Shown in pieces: positions 1 to 6,934 of a stretch of DNA of 37,693 bases. Positions within the stretch are counted from its first letter, which is position 1. Every line of letters starts with the position of its first letter. The notes beneath the pieces were generated by a model. It was not told where the DNA came from, made no database searches, and saw only the letters and a list, made by a program, of their open reading frames with translations. Origin of the DNA: Aliivibrio sp. (GTDB taxonomy: Bacteria > Pseudomonadota > Gammaproteobacteria > Enterobacterales > Vibrionaceae); NCBI GenBank assembly GCA_016764915.1, contig JAESQY010000029.1, forward strand, positions 1-37,693. Reading direction: 5' to 3'. A program made the position numbers and the translations under genes.

Positions 1-1376
1 AATTTTTAAATAAATTGGTTAAGGATGCAGCTCAAAATCCGGGGCAAAGTGCGATTATTTTAAATCATGATACAACGGTGTTAGCGTCATCAAGTGAAAT
101 TGTTGAACAAACAAAATTAGCGAGTAGTTATCCATGGTTTAAATCCGTGTCACTACAAGCTGTGAATAAAAAGAGTAGCGTGCAAAGTTATCAATTGGAC
201 GGTGTCAATAAACTACTTTTTAGTCATCAGATTAAAATTGCTGATAAATATTGGTACTATATAGTCGGAGTAGATACCGACATAGCTTACGCTAGCCTTA
301 TTGATGCTCAAAAAGAAATCATATTTAATACGATTATAGCAATCATTATAAGCGTAATATTGATGTGCCTTTTATTACAATTCCTTTATAGACCTATACT
401 TGCACTAAAAGAAACAATAACAGAGCTTTCTCAAGGCAACGGTGATTTGACACAAAGGTTAAATGTCAGCTCAAATGATGACTTAGGAAAGATAGCGGAT
501 GGAATTAATTCTTTCATTGCCAGTCTACAATCGATGATGCTACAAATTAAAGATGTCACTGCAGCCCTTAATAATAATATATATACTCTGAAAGAGCAGT
601 CTGAATATAATACGACTATTTTAGATAGTCATGTTCAAGAAACAGAGTTAGTAGTGGCTGCCATTGAAGAAATGAATGCGACCGCAGGTTCAATTGCAAT
701 TGATATTGCCAATACAGCTCAACTTACAGACGACGCTAACAATGCAGGTTATAAATCTAGGAATATAGCAACCCAAGCACAAGATACTGTTAATGAGTTA
801 GCACATGATGTAGAACATGCAGCTGATAGTGTTAATGAAATGAGTCATAAAACAGAAAGCATTAATTCGATCTTAGGTGTTATTGATGCAATAGCTGAAC
901 AGACAAATTTATTAGCACTGAACGCTGCAATTGAAGCCGCACGTGCTGGTGAACAGGGTCGTGGTTTTGCAGTTGTCGCTGATGAAGTGAGAAATCTTGC
1001 AAGTCGAACAAAATCTAGCACTGAAGAAATTGAAACAGCACTGTTCAGTTTACTAAAAGGGAATCAGTTAGTTGTTGATGCAATGACGATTACTCAAGAG
1101 CGTTGTCAACAAGCCGCTGATGGTACAGGTCAAGTCGCAGTAAGTTTAGATACAATGACTGATATTGTCACCGAGATAAATGGATTAAGCTCACAGGTTT
1201 CTGCCGCGGCTGAAGAGCAAAGCTGCGTCACACAAGAGGTCAGTAAAAACATGACGGAAATTAATACTATTGTTATAAAATTAAATGTAAATAGTAAACA
1301 AACAGTTGAAGAAATAAATAGTATTGATGGCATTAATAAAAAATTAGTTGATATTATAAGTCGATTTAAAATTTAA
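1..1376 (+). CDS. Methyl-accepting chemotaxis protein, 5'-truncated by window edge
   Basis: This is an inner-membrane chemoreceptor that signals to CheA/CheW. The reading frame is open to the left edge (first full codon at base 3), so the true start and the first transmembrane helix lie outside the window. What remains is the end of a periplasmic Cache-like sensor (to about base 315), one hydrophobic helix rich in Ile/Val/Leu (about 320-390), a HAMP linker (about 390-550) and a full cytoplasmic signalling domain. That domain carries the conserved hairpin-tip motif [19 protein letters not shown] (about 898-954), then [15 protein letters not shown]. There is no C-terminal CheR/CheB pentapeptide; it ends in SRFKI. 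The ligand cannot be told. It is followed by a hairpin terminator and a RAYT element. The family call is very secure. Confidence 0.95.
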   Translation, partial: FLNKLVKDAAQNPGQSAIILNHDTTVLASSSEIVEQTKLASSYPWFKSVSLQAVNKKSSVQSYQLDGVNKLLFSHQIKIADKYWYYIVGVDTDIAYASLIDAQKEIIFNTIIAIIISVILMCLLLQFLYRPILALKETITELSQGNGDLTQRLNVSSNDDLGKIADGINSFIASLQSMMLQIKDVTAALNNNIYTLKEQSEYNTTILDSHVQETELVVAAIEEMNATAGSIAIDIANTAQLTDDANNAGYKSRNIATQAQDTVNELAHDVEHAADSVNEMSHKTESINSILGVIDAIAEQTNLLALNAAIEAARAGEQGRGFAVVADEVRNLASRTKSSTEEIETALFSLLKGNQLVVDAMTITQERCQQAADGTGQVAVSLDTMTDIVTEINGLSSQVSAAAEEQSCVTQEVSKNMTEINTIVIKLNVNSKQTVEEINSIDGINKKLVDIISRFKI

Positions 1377-1385
1377 CTGAATATT

Positions 1386-1423
1386 AACACCTTGTGTTAT
1401 CACAGAACAAGGTGTTAAATTTT
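1386..1423 (+). terminator. Hairpin terminator of the chemoreceptor gene
   Basis: A perfect 10-bp inverted repeat, AACACCTTGT (1386-1395) and ACAAGGTGTT (1407-1416), begins 9 bases after the chemoreceptor stop and is followed by AAATTTT. The T tract is short, so termination may be incomplete. The left end of the RAYT element begins in this tail. Confidence 0.65.
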
Positions 1424-1425
1424 AC

Positions 1426-1435
1426 AGGGACATAC
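1426..1435 (+). repeat. Left terminal repeat of RAYT element
   Basis: AGGGACATAC is the left partner of the terminal inverted repeat. The same sequence recurs at the left end of the deleted copy (about 5535-5544), which supports it as part of the element. Confidence 0.55.
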
Positions 1436-1587
1436 ACTTTAAGCGCCGCTCTCACACTTTTAACTTCACTATTTTCATCGATTACAATTCCAACTTTCAC
1501 TCACTCGCAAGTCTTTTAATTCCAATACTTTTTCTTGGCAAACCTGCTTACACTGTAATCATGTTCAACCATCCTGAGGTGTATCCT

Positions 1588-2559
1588 TTGACCGTGCCGA
1601 GAAGCCAGCTTATCTGCTCAGAAGCAACGCCCTACTATCACATTGTCTCTCGCTGCGTGCGGCGCAGTTATTTGTGTGGCGTTGATGAACTAACCCATCA
1701 GAATTATGAGCATCGTCGCGGTTGGATTGAAGAAAAACTCAAAGAACTAAGCGGTATGTTTTGCATCGATATTTGCGCCTACGCCATCATGCATAACCAC
1801 TACCATTTGGTACTTAGTATTGATTGTGATGGCGTTAAAATCCTATCGGAGCAGGAAGTTGTAGAACGTTGGTGTTCAATGCATGAGATGCCCGTATTGA
1901 TTCATCGCTACCTGACGCAGCAAGACACTCACCGCGGAACCAAAGAGGTTTGCCAGCACATCATCTCAGAGTGGCGCGAACGGTTATCTAGTATCAGTTG
2001 GTTCATGAAAATCCTCAATCAAACCATCGCGAGACTGGCGAATAAAGAGGATGACTGTACAGGCCATTTCTGGGAAGGGCGTTTTAAAAGCCAAGCCCTG
2101 CTTGATGAAAAAGCACTATTAACAGCGATGGTTTATGTGGATTTAAACCCGGTTCGAGCGAACATGGCAGACTCTCTTGAAACCTCACACTTCACTTCAG
2201 TTAAAGAGCGTTTAGCGGCCCTTAAACCTAAAGATATGACTCCTCCTTGCTTGCATCCCTTTATTGGTAACCCAACCAACGAGATGATTAAAGGTATCCC
2301 CTTTAGATTGGATGATTATCTCGAGCTTGTTGATTGGAGCGGAAAACAGCTGAGACCTAATAAGCGAGGCGCAATTAATGACTCTGCCCCACCGATTTTA
2401 CAACAACTGAACTTTGAACATAAAGAGTGGATCAAACTCTGCACCACTCTTGAACAAAATCGAGCCAGTATCGTGGGAGAGGTAAAATCTTATTCTCACG
2501 CCATCCATAAATTGAATCGAATACGTTCCACAGGGATTAAAATCACCGCTGCCGCGTAA
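1588..2559 (+). CDS. REP-associated tyrosine transposase (Y1_Tnp, IS200-like)
   Basis: This is a single-strand DNA transposase of the HUH/Y1 class, a domesticated relative of IS200/IS605 TnpA that in other bacteria acts on REP-type palindromes. Family landmarks are the N-terminal YYHIVSRCVRRSYLCG segment, the metal-binding His pair in AIMHNHYHLVL, the FWEGRFKSQAL block and the late YVDLNPVRA motif, whose Tyr is the likely nucleophile. I place the start at TTG 1588 (product begins MTVPRSQ). It has a strong TGAGGTG ribosome site six bases upstream and matches the N-terminus usual in this family. An in-frame ATG at 1561 has no ribosome site. The frame is about 323 codons and uninterrupted, so the enzyme is probably intact. 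Confidence 0.88.
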   Translation: MTVPRSQLICSEATPYYHIVSRCVRRSYLCGVDELTHQNYEHRRGWIEEKLKELSGMFCIDICAYAIMHNHYHLVLSIDCDGVKILSEQEVVERWCSMHEMPVLIHRYLTQQDTHRGTKEVCQHIISEWRERLSSISWFMKILNQTIARLANKEDDCTGHFWEGRFKSQALLDEKALLTAMVYVDLNPVRANMADSLETSHFTSVKERLAALKPKDMTPPCLHPFIGNPTNEMIKGIPFRLDDYLELVDWSGKQLRPNKRGAINDSAPPILQQLNFEHKEWIKLCTTLEQNRASIVGEVKSYSHAIHKLNRIRSTGIKITAAA

Positions 2560-2632
2560 ATACACTTCGCAACATACACTCAACACACCTGAAGAACGAA
2601 AGCTGCGGGTTTTTAGTAGTCAATCGTTACCA

Positions 2633-2695
2633 AACATTCAAATGTTGGCCTGTCGATACTGATTGGATTTAATCTTTATTAGGACGTCTGTCCCT
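2633..2695 (+). repeat. Right end of RAYT element with small palindrome
   Basis: This trailer contains AACATT-CA-AATGTT (2633-2646), a short hairpin of the type RAYTs recognise. It also contains GTCTGTCCCT (2686-2695), the right partner of the terminal inverted repeat. No dispersed copies of the palindrome were noticed elsewhere in the window. Confidence 0.45.
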
Positions 2696-2705
2696 ATTGT
2701 CCTTT

Positions 2706-3896
2706 TCACTTTCCTTTTGCTGGGTTAGTAAACAGTGTCGCAGGCTCATTTTGAATCGTCTTAATAATCTTAGGTCCGTCAAGTTTATTGAATATCCACA
2801 CTCCTTTTGGGCTTATGTTTGTGCCTGATAGAACTTCATACTCGTAAACGGTATAGAGATGGTCCATTATGACAGATCCAACCAATAGCATTTTATCCGC
2901 GCCTTCAAGCCCTTGAAACTGAGATAATACTTGTCCCTCTTTCTTACCGGCTTCTATTTTACATCGATAAATATCACTGGTTACTTCTATTAGTCCATAT
3001 TCTTCTCCAGTAGGGCTTCTTAATGAAATAGCCACCACCGGATCGTTGTCCATCGTTAAGTTATACAAGTTCGTTAATACAATGTTATCGCCTTTGAATT
3101 GCGATGAACCACTATCTAATGTGAAAAACATATCTTCGCCAACATCCATCCCGTCAACTTTCACAGCAGCTCCAGCTGTACTCCAAAGATAACTCGCGCT
3201 TTCTTGGTAGAGCGACCACGGCATAAAGATGTACTCAAGAGAAGCTGCATAGGCGTCATCCAACACACCGAATCCAACCGTTCCTCCTTCACCATATTTG
3301 GTGGTGGACTCTGTTAAAAACGATACATATGGGGCGTTACGACAAATAAGTTGTTTTTCTATCAATTGTAAGAAAAAGTGAAACTGAGAGTACTCGTCAT
3401 TGGCCAAATAGTGAGCCCTAAATGGACTTGGTGTACTCATGGGCATAGGCAATACCGTCTGACTACTTGGAATGCCTATTCCGCCATCCCAATTAAGCTC
3501 TTCAAATTGAGAGCCAGTGTATTCCGATGCGACAAAAAGGTCAGTTCTGATTTGATTTGGCTTAAGCTGCATAGGTAGCAGTAAATCATCTTCACCTGTT
3601 TTTACTTGCATGGTGCCCCATGGTCCAAAGCTAACTGGTTGTTCATGAGGGTTGGTCATAATAAAAGAGGAAGAGGCAGGAATAATGAACCGACCACCTC
3701 CGTGGTGATGGCATCCATCTTCGGCGCATAAACTTGAGGTTACCCAATTAAAATTACTGCCAGTATCAAAACAGAACTTTAGCTTTTGACTTGGTGTACC
3801 AAGACCTAATTCGCAGTACCACGGAGTGGCACCGTTGTTTTGAAACGGCCCCCGAATTAAAGAAAGGTTGAAACCCTTTGTCTTCTGTATACTCAT
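2706..3896 (-). CDS. Pepsin-like aspartic protease (family A1), bacterial
   Basis: This is a predicted two-lobed aspartic endopeptidase of 396 aa. Both catalytic motifs are present: FDTGSNFNWV with Asp44 and LDSGSS with Asp261. The N-lobe follows pepsin closely. It has GLGTPSQ before the first Asp, Trp51 after it, a C-x4-C pair (Cys57/Cys62) where pepsin has its small disulphide loop, then RF-x2-P-x-SSSF. WDGGIGI matches pepsin's FDGILGL, and MLLVGSVIMDHLYTVYEYE matches the ILGDVFxRxYYTVFD strand. The flap reads VSFGPWGTM, with Phe where pepsin has Tyr75. There is no signal peptide and no obvious pro-region, so it is probably cytoplasmic, as reported for the bacterial shewasins. Its ATG overlaps the TAA of the diguanylate cyclase (TAATG), so the two are translationally coupled. 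The substrate is unknown. Confidence 0.88.
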   Translation of the reverse strand: MSIQKTKGFNLSLIRGPFQNNGATPWYCELGLGTPSQKLKFCFDTGSNFNWVTSSLCAEDGCHHHGGGRFIIPASSSFIMTNPHEQPVSFGPWGTMQVKTGEDDLLLPMQLKPNQIRTDLFVASEYTGSQFEELNWDGGIGIPSSQTVLPMPMSTPSPFRAHYLANDEYSQFHFFLQLIEKQLICRNAPYVSFLTESTTKYGEGGTVGFGVLDDAYAASLEYIFMPWSLYQESASYLWSTAGAAVKVDGMDVGEDMFFTLDSGSSQFKGDNIVLTNLYNLTMDNDPVVAISLRSPTGEEYGLIEVTSDIYRCKIEAGKKEGQVLSQFQGLEGADKMLLVGSVIMDHLYTVYEYEVLSGTNISPKGVWIFNKLDGPKIIKTIQNEPATLFTNPAKGK

Positions 3897-4840
3897 TAGC
3901 TCTCTTTCAATTCAGTTAATTGCTCTACCTTTTCGTCATAGTGACTTACCTTATTTCTCCCGGTATTCTTTGATAAATACATCGCTTTATCCGCTCTGGA
4001 CATGAGATTTTTTATGTCAGTGTCAAACTTGTTAACTTGTGTTACACCGATGCTTATCGTTAACTTTATATCTTGATTTTCTACATGAAAAAGACTTTGC
4101 TCTACAGCAAATCTAAGCTTTTCAGATACCGTAATAGCATCTTCTAATTCTGTATCGAAGAGAATTGCAGCAAACTCCTCTCCCCCAATTCTCCCAAAAC
4201 AATCTGATTGCCTAAGTACATTAGCAACAAGATTTGCAGTATGTTGAATAACTTCATCACCATAGGAATGACCAAACGTATCATTGACGTTTTTGAATCG
4301 GTCGATATCAAGCATCAGCACCGAAAATGTTCGTCCAGTTAGTTGATACTCTTTGACTGTTTCTCTTAGGGTTTGTGTGAAAGCCCGCCTATTAAAGACA
4401 CCCGTTAAATCATCTATTTCAGACAACTGTTTAAGACGCTGCTCCAATTTATATTGCTTAGTGATATTTCTTGCCATCCACACAACCGTGCGCTCGCCAT
4501 TTTCGGTAATTGGCAGCGGGGTAATGATTCCCTCAAACCAAATCTCTTGAGGAACGGGAACATGATCTGGCAAATCAATCATATCTTGTTTATCGAACTT
4601 ATACTTAACCACTTGTGTTTTGTTGGTACGAAGCGCCATCAATATATGCGAGTGAAATTCTTCTGCCATTTCGAGTGGAGCGACATCATATAACGTTTTA
4701 CCAATGAATGATTTACAATCAAACCCTGTAGCGTTCTCTGCACCACCATACACGTCAATATAAGTACCGGACTTGGAAAAAACAAACACATGATCAGGGA
4801 GCGAGTCTAATATGGCATAATACCTATCTTTTAATTCCAT
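3896..4840 (-). CDS. PAS-GGDEF diguanylate cyclase
   Basis: This 314-aa soluble protein is predicted to make cyclic di-GMP from two GTP. Residues about 5-130 form a PAS sensor domain (LDSLPDHVFVFSKSG start, WMARNIT end). A short linker leads to a GGDEF domain from about 141 (DDLTGVFNRRAF). The active-site loop is GGEEF at 219-223, and an inhibitory I-site RQSD (210-213) sits five residues before it, so activity and product inhibition are both expected. No transmembrane segment is seen. The ATG lies inside the last codons of the upstream PAS fragment (10-base overlap), and its stop overlaps the start of the pepsin-like gene, giving a tight three-gene operon. The PAS ligand cannot be told. Confidence 0.93.
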   Translation of the reverse strand: MELKDRYYAILDSLPDHVFVFSKSGTYIDVYGGAENATGFDCKSFIGKTLYDVAPLEMAEEFHSHILMALRTNKTQVVKYKFDKQDMIDLPDHVPVPQEIWFEGIITPLPITENGERTVVWMARNITKQYKLEQRLKQLSEIDDLTGVFNRRAFTQTLRETVKEYQLTGRTFSVLMLDIDRFKNVNDTFGHSYGDEVIQHTANLVANVLRQSDCFGRIGGEEFAAILFDTELEDAITVSEKLRFAVEQSLFHVENQDIKLTISIGVTQVNKFDTDIKNLMSRADKAMYLSKNTGRNKVSHYDEKVEQLTELKES

Positions 4841-5070
4841 GTAATAGCCTCATGATCATCATCCATTCCTGCTTGAACTAATGATTTATCATCAACATGT
4901 ACCAGTGAGAACCAATCATGAATTGTTGGATTGTCCACATCAATGTTAAAATCAGCATAAAAGGCTTTATTGTAAACCGTAACTTTTAAGTCGAAGGTAA
5001 TGATCCACAAACCTTCGCTCGACTCGCCCAGTAAACTGCCCAAACGCTGCTGTTCAAATTCATCTACCAT
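4831..5070 (-). CDS. PAS domain fragment, probably truncated
   Basis: This 79-codon frame reads as the first half of a PAS domain. It has a helix, then GLWIITFDLKVTVYNKAF, then the HVDDKSLV segment typical of PAS cores. The final strands that should follow are missing. It ends in TWN-stop, overlapping by ten bases the start of the PAS-GGDEF gene. A complete PAS is about 110 residues, so either a deletion removed about 40 codons and split a former PAS-PAS-GGDEF protein, or this is a short coupled leader that sets translation of the cyclase. No strong ribosome site is seen before its ATG. Whether it is expressed as a stable protein is doubtful. Confidence 0.6.
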   Translation of the reverse strand: MVDEFEQQRLGSLLGESSEGLWIITFDLKVTVYNKAFYADFNIDVDNPTIHDWFSLVHVDDKSLVQAGMDDDHEAITWN

Positions 5071-5526
5071 TGTGTAAGCCTATTTGTACCTAGCCAATTG
5101 GTTATTGTTCATGTGACCTGTGCCCTTCCATCTCTTGAATGAAAATTATTGAGTTTATTCACGAGTATTTTCAACTTAAGTATAATGAATCCGTTTAATA
5201 ATGCGTTCACCATTAGTTGACGTAAAGTAGGTATTATTCAACCTTTCAACATCGAAGAAACACCTTCATCCAAGTTGGCGTTCATTATTAAAAATCTCCA
5301 TCTATCTAATCGTACATTACTTCGATTACTTTTTAATAAGGGAAACTCACATTAACAAAATATGAATGAGTTTTTTCTCTAAGAAGGAAACGGACATAAT
5401 AATCTGCACCAGTAGTTTTAGACACCGAGTTAAGAGGACGTTGTTGACTAGATCAGGGAATCTTTCGTCAATATTGATACTCATGAGATAATTCCTGCTG
5501 AAATGGCTCTCATTAATGTCGGTGGT
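5071..5526. other. AT-rich intergenic region upstream of the PAS/GGDEF/pepsin operon
   Basis: No convincing gene is seen. It must contain the promoter of the minus-strand operon, but I cannot point to a clear -35/-10 pair. A 43-codon minus-strand frame starting near 5485 with a weak ribosome site has no recognisable content and is not called. Confidence 0.5.
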
Positions 5527-5769
5527 AATTTTACAGGGACATACACTTTAAGAGCCGCTCTCACACTTTTAACTTCACTATTCTCATCGATTACAATTCC
5601 AACTTTCACTCACTCGCAAGTCTTTTAATTCCAATACTTTTTCATGGTAAACATGCTTACACTGTAATCATGTTCAACCATCCTGAGGTGTGGCGTTGAT
5701 GAACTAACCCATCAGAATTATGAGCATCGTCACGGTTGGATTGAAAATAAACTCAAAGAGCTGAGCGGT
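5527..5769 (+). pseudogene. Deleted second copy of the RAYT element (5' part only)
   Basis: Bases 5527-5691 match 1418-1582 with five mismatches, and 5692-5769 match 1678-1755 with five more (about 96% overall). Between the two blocks 95 bp are missing, exactly between two GTGT repeats present in the intact copy (1579-1582 and 1674-1677), which is a microhomology-type deletion. The loss shifts the frame, so the old reading frame now stops after MFNHPEVWR. Everything beyond the codons for ELSG is gone, replaced by unrelated sequence starting GTAAGCCCC. The copy has the same orientation as the intact one and lies on the other side of the pepsin/GGDEF operon. Confidence 0.9.
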
Positions 5770-5825
5770 GGTAAGCCCCTAATTTCCATGACAGCTTTAA
5801 TAAGATGCAAAATTATTAATTTCAC

Positions 5826-5861
5826 TTGTAGAAAGTAGACTTCGATTTGTAGAAAGTAGAC
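5826..5861. repeat. Two 15-bp direct repeats, 21-bp period
   Basis: TTGTAGAAAGTAGAC occurs at 5826-5840 and again at 5847-5861, separated by TTCGAT. The spacing of two helical turns would suit a protein binding twice on one face. It could also be the leftover multi-repeat end of an insertion sequence. It lies downstream of the RES toxin gene. The function is unknown. Confidence 0.5.
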
Positions 5862-5925
5862 ATCACATAAAACTGAGTGAATATACCGATAAATTGGCCT
5901 GGATAATCGCGCTCTTTACGGATAT

Positions 5926-5953
5926 ATGTTCAGTGCTACAGCCCACTGAACAT
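5926..5953 (-). terminator. Hairpin overlapping the stop of the RES toxin gene
   Basis: A perfect 10-bp inverted repeat, ATGTTCAGTG (5926-5935) and CACTGAACAT (5944-5953), has an 8-base loop that contains the toxin stop codon. The toxin's last codons form one arm. No T run follows on the minus strand, so it is either a weak terminator or an mRNA-end stabiliser. Confidence 0.45.
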
Positions 5954-6412
5954 TCTTGGGGAGTAGACAGGCTGGATCACCTCATCTAAGGTGATTTTGT
6001 GAATATCAGGGTGAAGCGGATTGGCGATGGCAACACAGCTCTCATGGAGGCCAATTGCTACACTTGGTACCAGCAGTAGCAACGCCTCTTTTGATTGAAG
6101 AAACGCATCTCCGATTATTTGTGTGCTTCTCGGGTATGGCATCTTTTGCCAATCATCTGGAAGGTCGTCTAGTGACAATGTTTTGACTGAAATGTCTGAT
6201 GCAGCACTGTAAATGGCTTTGCAGTGTGATGCAGGTATAAGACGTGGTGATGGGTGGTAGTTCGCGGCCTCTAGCAGCGCCGCCCCTAGATCTAACCCGA
6301 AGTAAATGACGGGCTGCCCTGCACTGTTCCAACGCGCACCATCTTCAAAGCTGGCGCCATTACCATTGAAATTATCGGCGAATTTAATGTTTGTTACTCG
6401 ATACAGCTTCAT
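5936..6412 (-). CDS. RES-domain toxin (type II TA, NAD-degrading family)
   Basis: This compact RES-domain protein of 158 aa belongs to a family whose studied members deplete cellular NAD+ (for example MbcT) or ADP-ribosylate a target (ParT). The family's Arg, Tyr and Glu are present: Arg27 in GARWNSAG, Tyr37 in VIYFG and Glu48 in AALLEAANY. It starts MKLYRV, as is typical. The gene is second in a two-gene operon, and its ATG overlaps the antitoxin TAA (TAATG). No signal peptide or membrane segment is seen. Its 3' end carries a perfect hairpin. The identification as a RES toxin is strong; the exact chemistry is inferred from the family. Confidence 0.9.
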   Translation of the reverse strand: MKLYRVTNIKFADNFNGNGASFEDGARWNSAGQPVIYFGLDLGAALLEAANYHPSPRLIPASHCKAIYSAASDISVKTLSLDDLPDDWQKMPYPRSTQIIGDAFLQSKEALLLLVPSVAIGLHESCVAIANPLHPDIHKITLDEVIQPVYSPRMFSGL

Positions 6413-6852
6413 TAACTGTATTCACCAAATTCTATTTTTCTCAATGTTTGGCGAACCAATTCACGCCCAGCATGGGAGTCCATCAAATCAACAGGTATCT
6501 CGCCACCTAATGCAGGAATAGAGCTACTTAACCACTCAGTGGCTAAATCTAGCGAACCGTAGATATCCGTCGCAAGCATATAGACTCTTACCGTATCGAG
6601 CACGCTGTCACCAATAACAGTTGGCAGCTTATCGACTCGGTACGATTTACTAAGATTGGATTTATCTTTACCCAACGCCCGAGCAAATAACTCTCTGTTA
6701 TTAATGGTGGTAACAAAGCTTTTTAGTATCTCGCCACTCACACCGTGCCTAACTGCTTCGAAATATCCTGAAGCTGTTCGAATATCAATACCTGGATAGA
6801 GGCCATTGAGCTGATCAGAGGGACGAGTTGACTCCTGCAATATAGCACTCAT
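6412..6852 (-). CDS. Xre/ParS-type antitoxin (DUF2384) paired with RES toxin
   Basis: This 146-aa antitoxin is predicted to block the RES active site and repress its own promoter. The N-terminal half is a degenerate Xre-like helix-turn-helix region (around residues 45-75, FVTTINNRELFARALGKD). The C-terminal half is a classic DUF2384 toxin-binding domain (WLSSSIPALGG, then DLMDSHAGRELV). It is transcribed first from a good sigma-70 promoter at 6883-6911 and is coupled to the toxin by a one-base overlap. Antitoxin-first order with both parts intact suggests a working module. Confidence 0.9.
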   Translation of the reverse strand: MSAILQESTRPSDQLNGLYPGIDIRTASGYFEAVRHGVSGEILKSFVTTINNRELFARALGKDKSNLSKSYRVDKLPTVIGDSVLDTVRVYMLATDIYGSLDLATEWLSSSIPALGGEIPVDLMDSHAGRELVRQTLRKIEFGEYS

Positions 6853-6882
6853 AACACGATCTCATTAATAAAGGACTATTTC

Positions 6883-6911
6883 AGTATATGCCTTGCTTAT
6901 AAATTCGTCAA
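6883..6911 (-). promoter_or_regulatory. Sigma-70 promoter of the first RES/Xre operon
   Basis: On the minus strand TTGACG (6911-6906) is followed after 17 bases by TATACT (6888-6883), close to consensus. It lies about 30 bases before the antitoxin start. No perfect operator palindrome was seen around it. Confidence 0.7.
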
Positions 6912-6934
6912 TTTAACTAAAATTTATAGTAATT

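Larger units (their letters stand above)
1418..2702 (+). mobile_element. REP-associated tyrosine transposase (RAYT) element, full-length
   Basis: The unit holds one transposase gene with about 165 bp of leader and 140 bp of trailer. The left boundary is set by comparison with the deleted copy at 5527-5769, which starts matching at base 1418. The ends carry an imperfect inverted repeat, AGGGACATAC (1426-1435) against AGGGACAGAC read on the minus strand at 2686-2695 (9 of 10 bases). The right end falls within a few bases of the 3' end of the pepsin-like gene, so the element fills the gap between two converging genes. The exact outer limits and any target duplication are not certain. Confidence 0.7.

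Noticed and set aside
5440..5590. An open plus-strand frame running through the left end of the RAYT remnant
   Set aside because: No start with ribosome site and no family resemblance; part of it is the element's non-coding leader.
1418..5769. Composite transposon formed by the two RAYT copies
   Set aside because: RAYTs are not known to move large segments between copies, one copy is defective, and no target duplication is visible. Recombination between copies is kept as an idea only.
5826..5861. Short CRISPR array
   Set aside because: Only two repeats of 15 bp with a 6-bp gap, and no cas genes.
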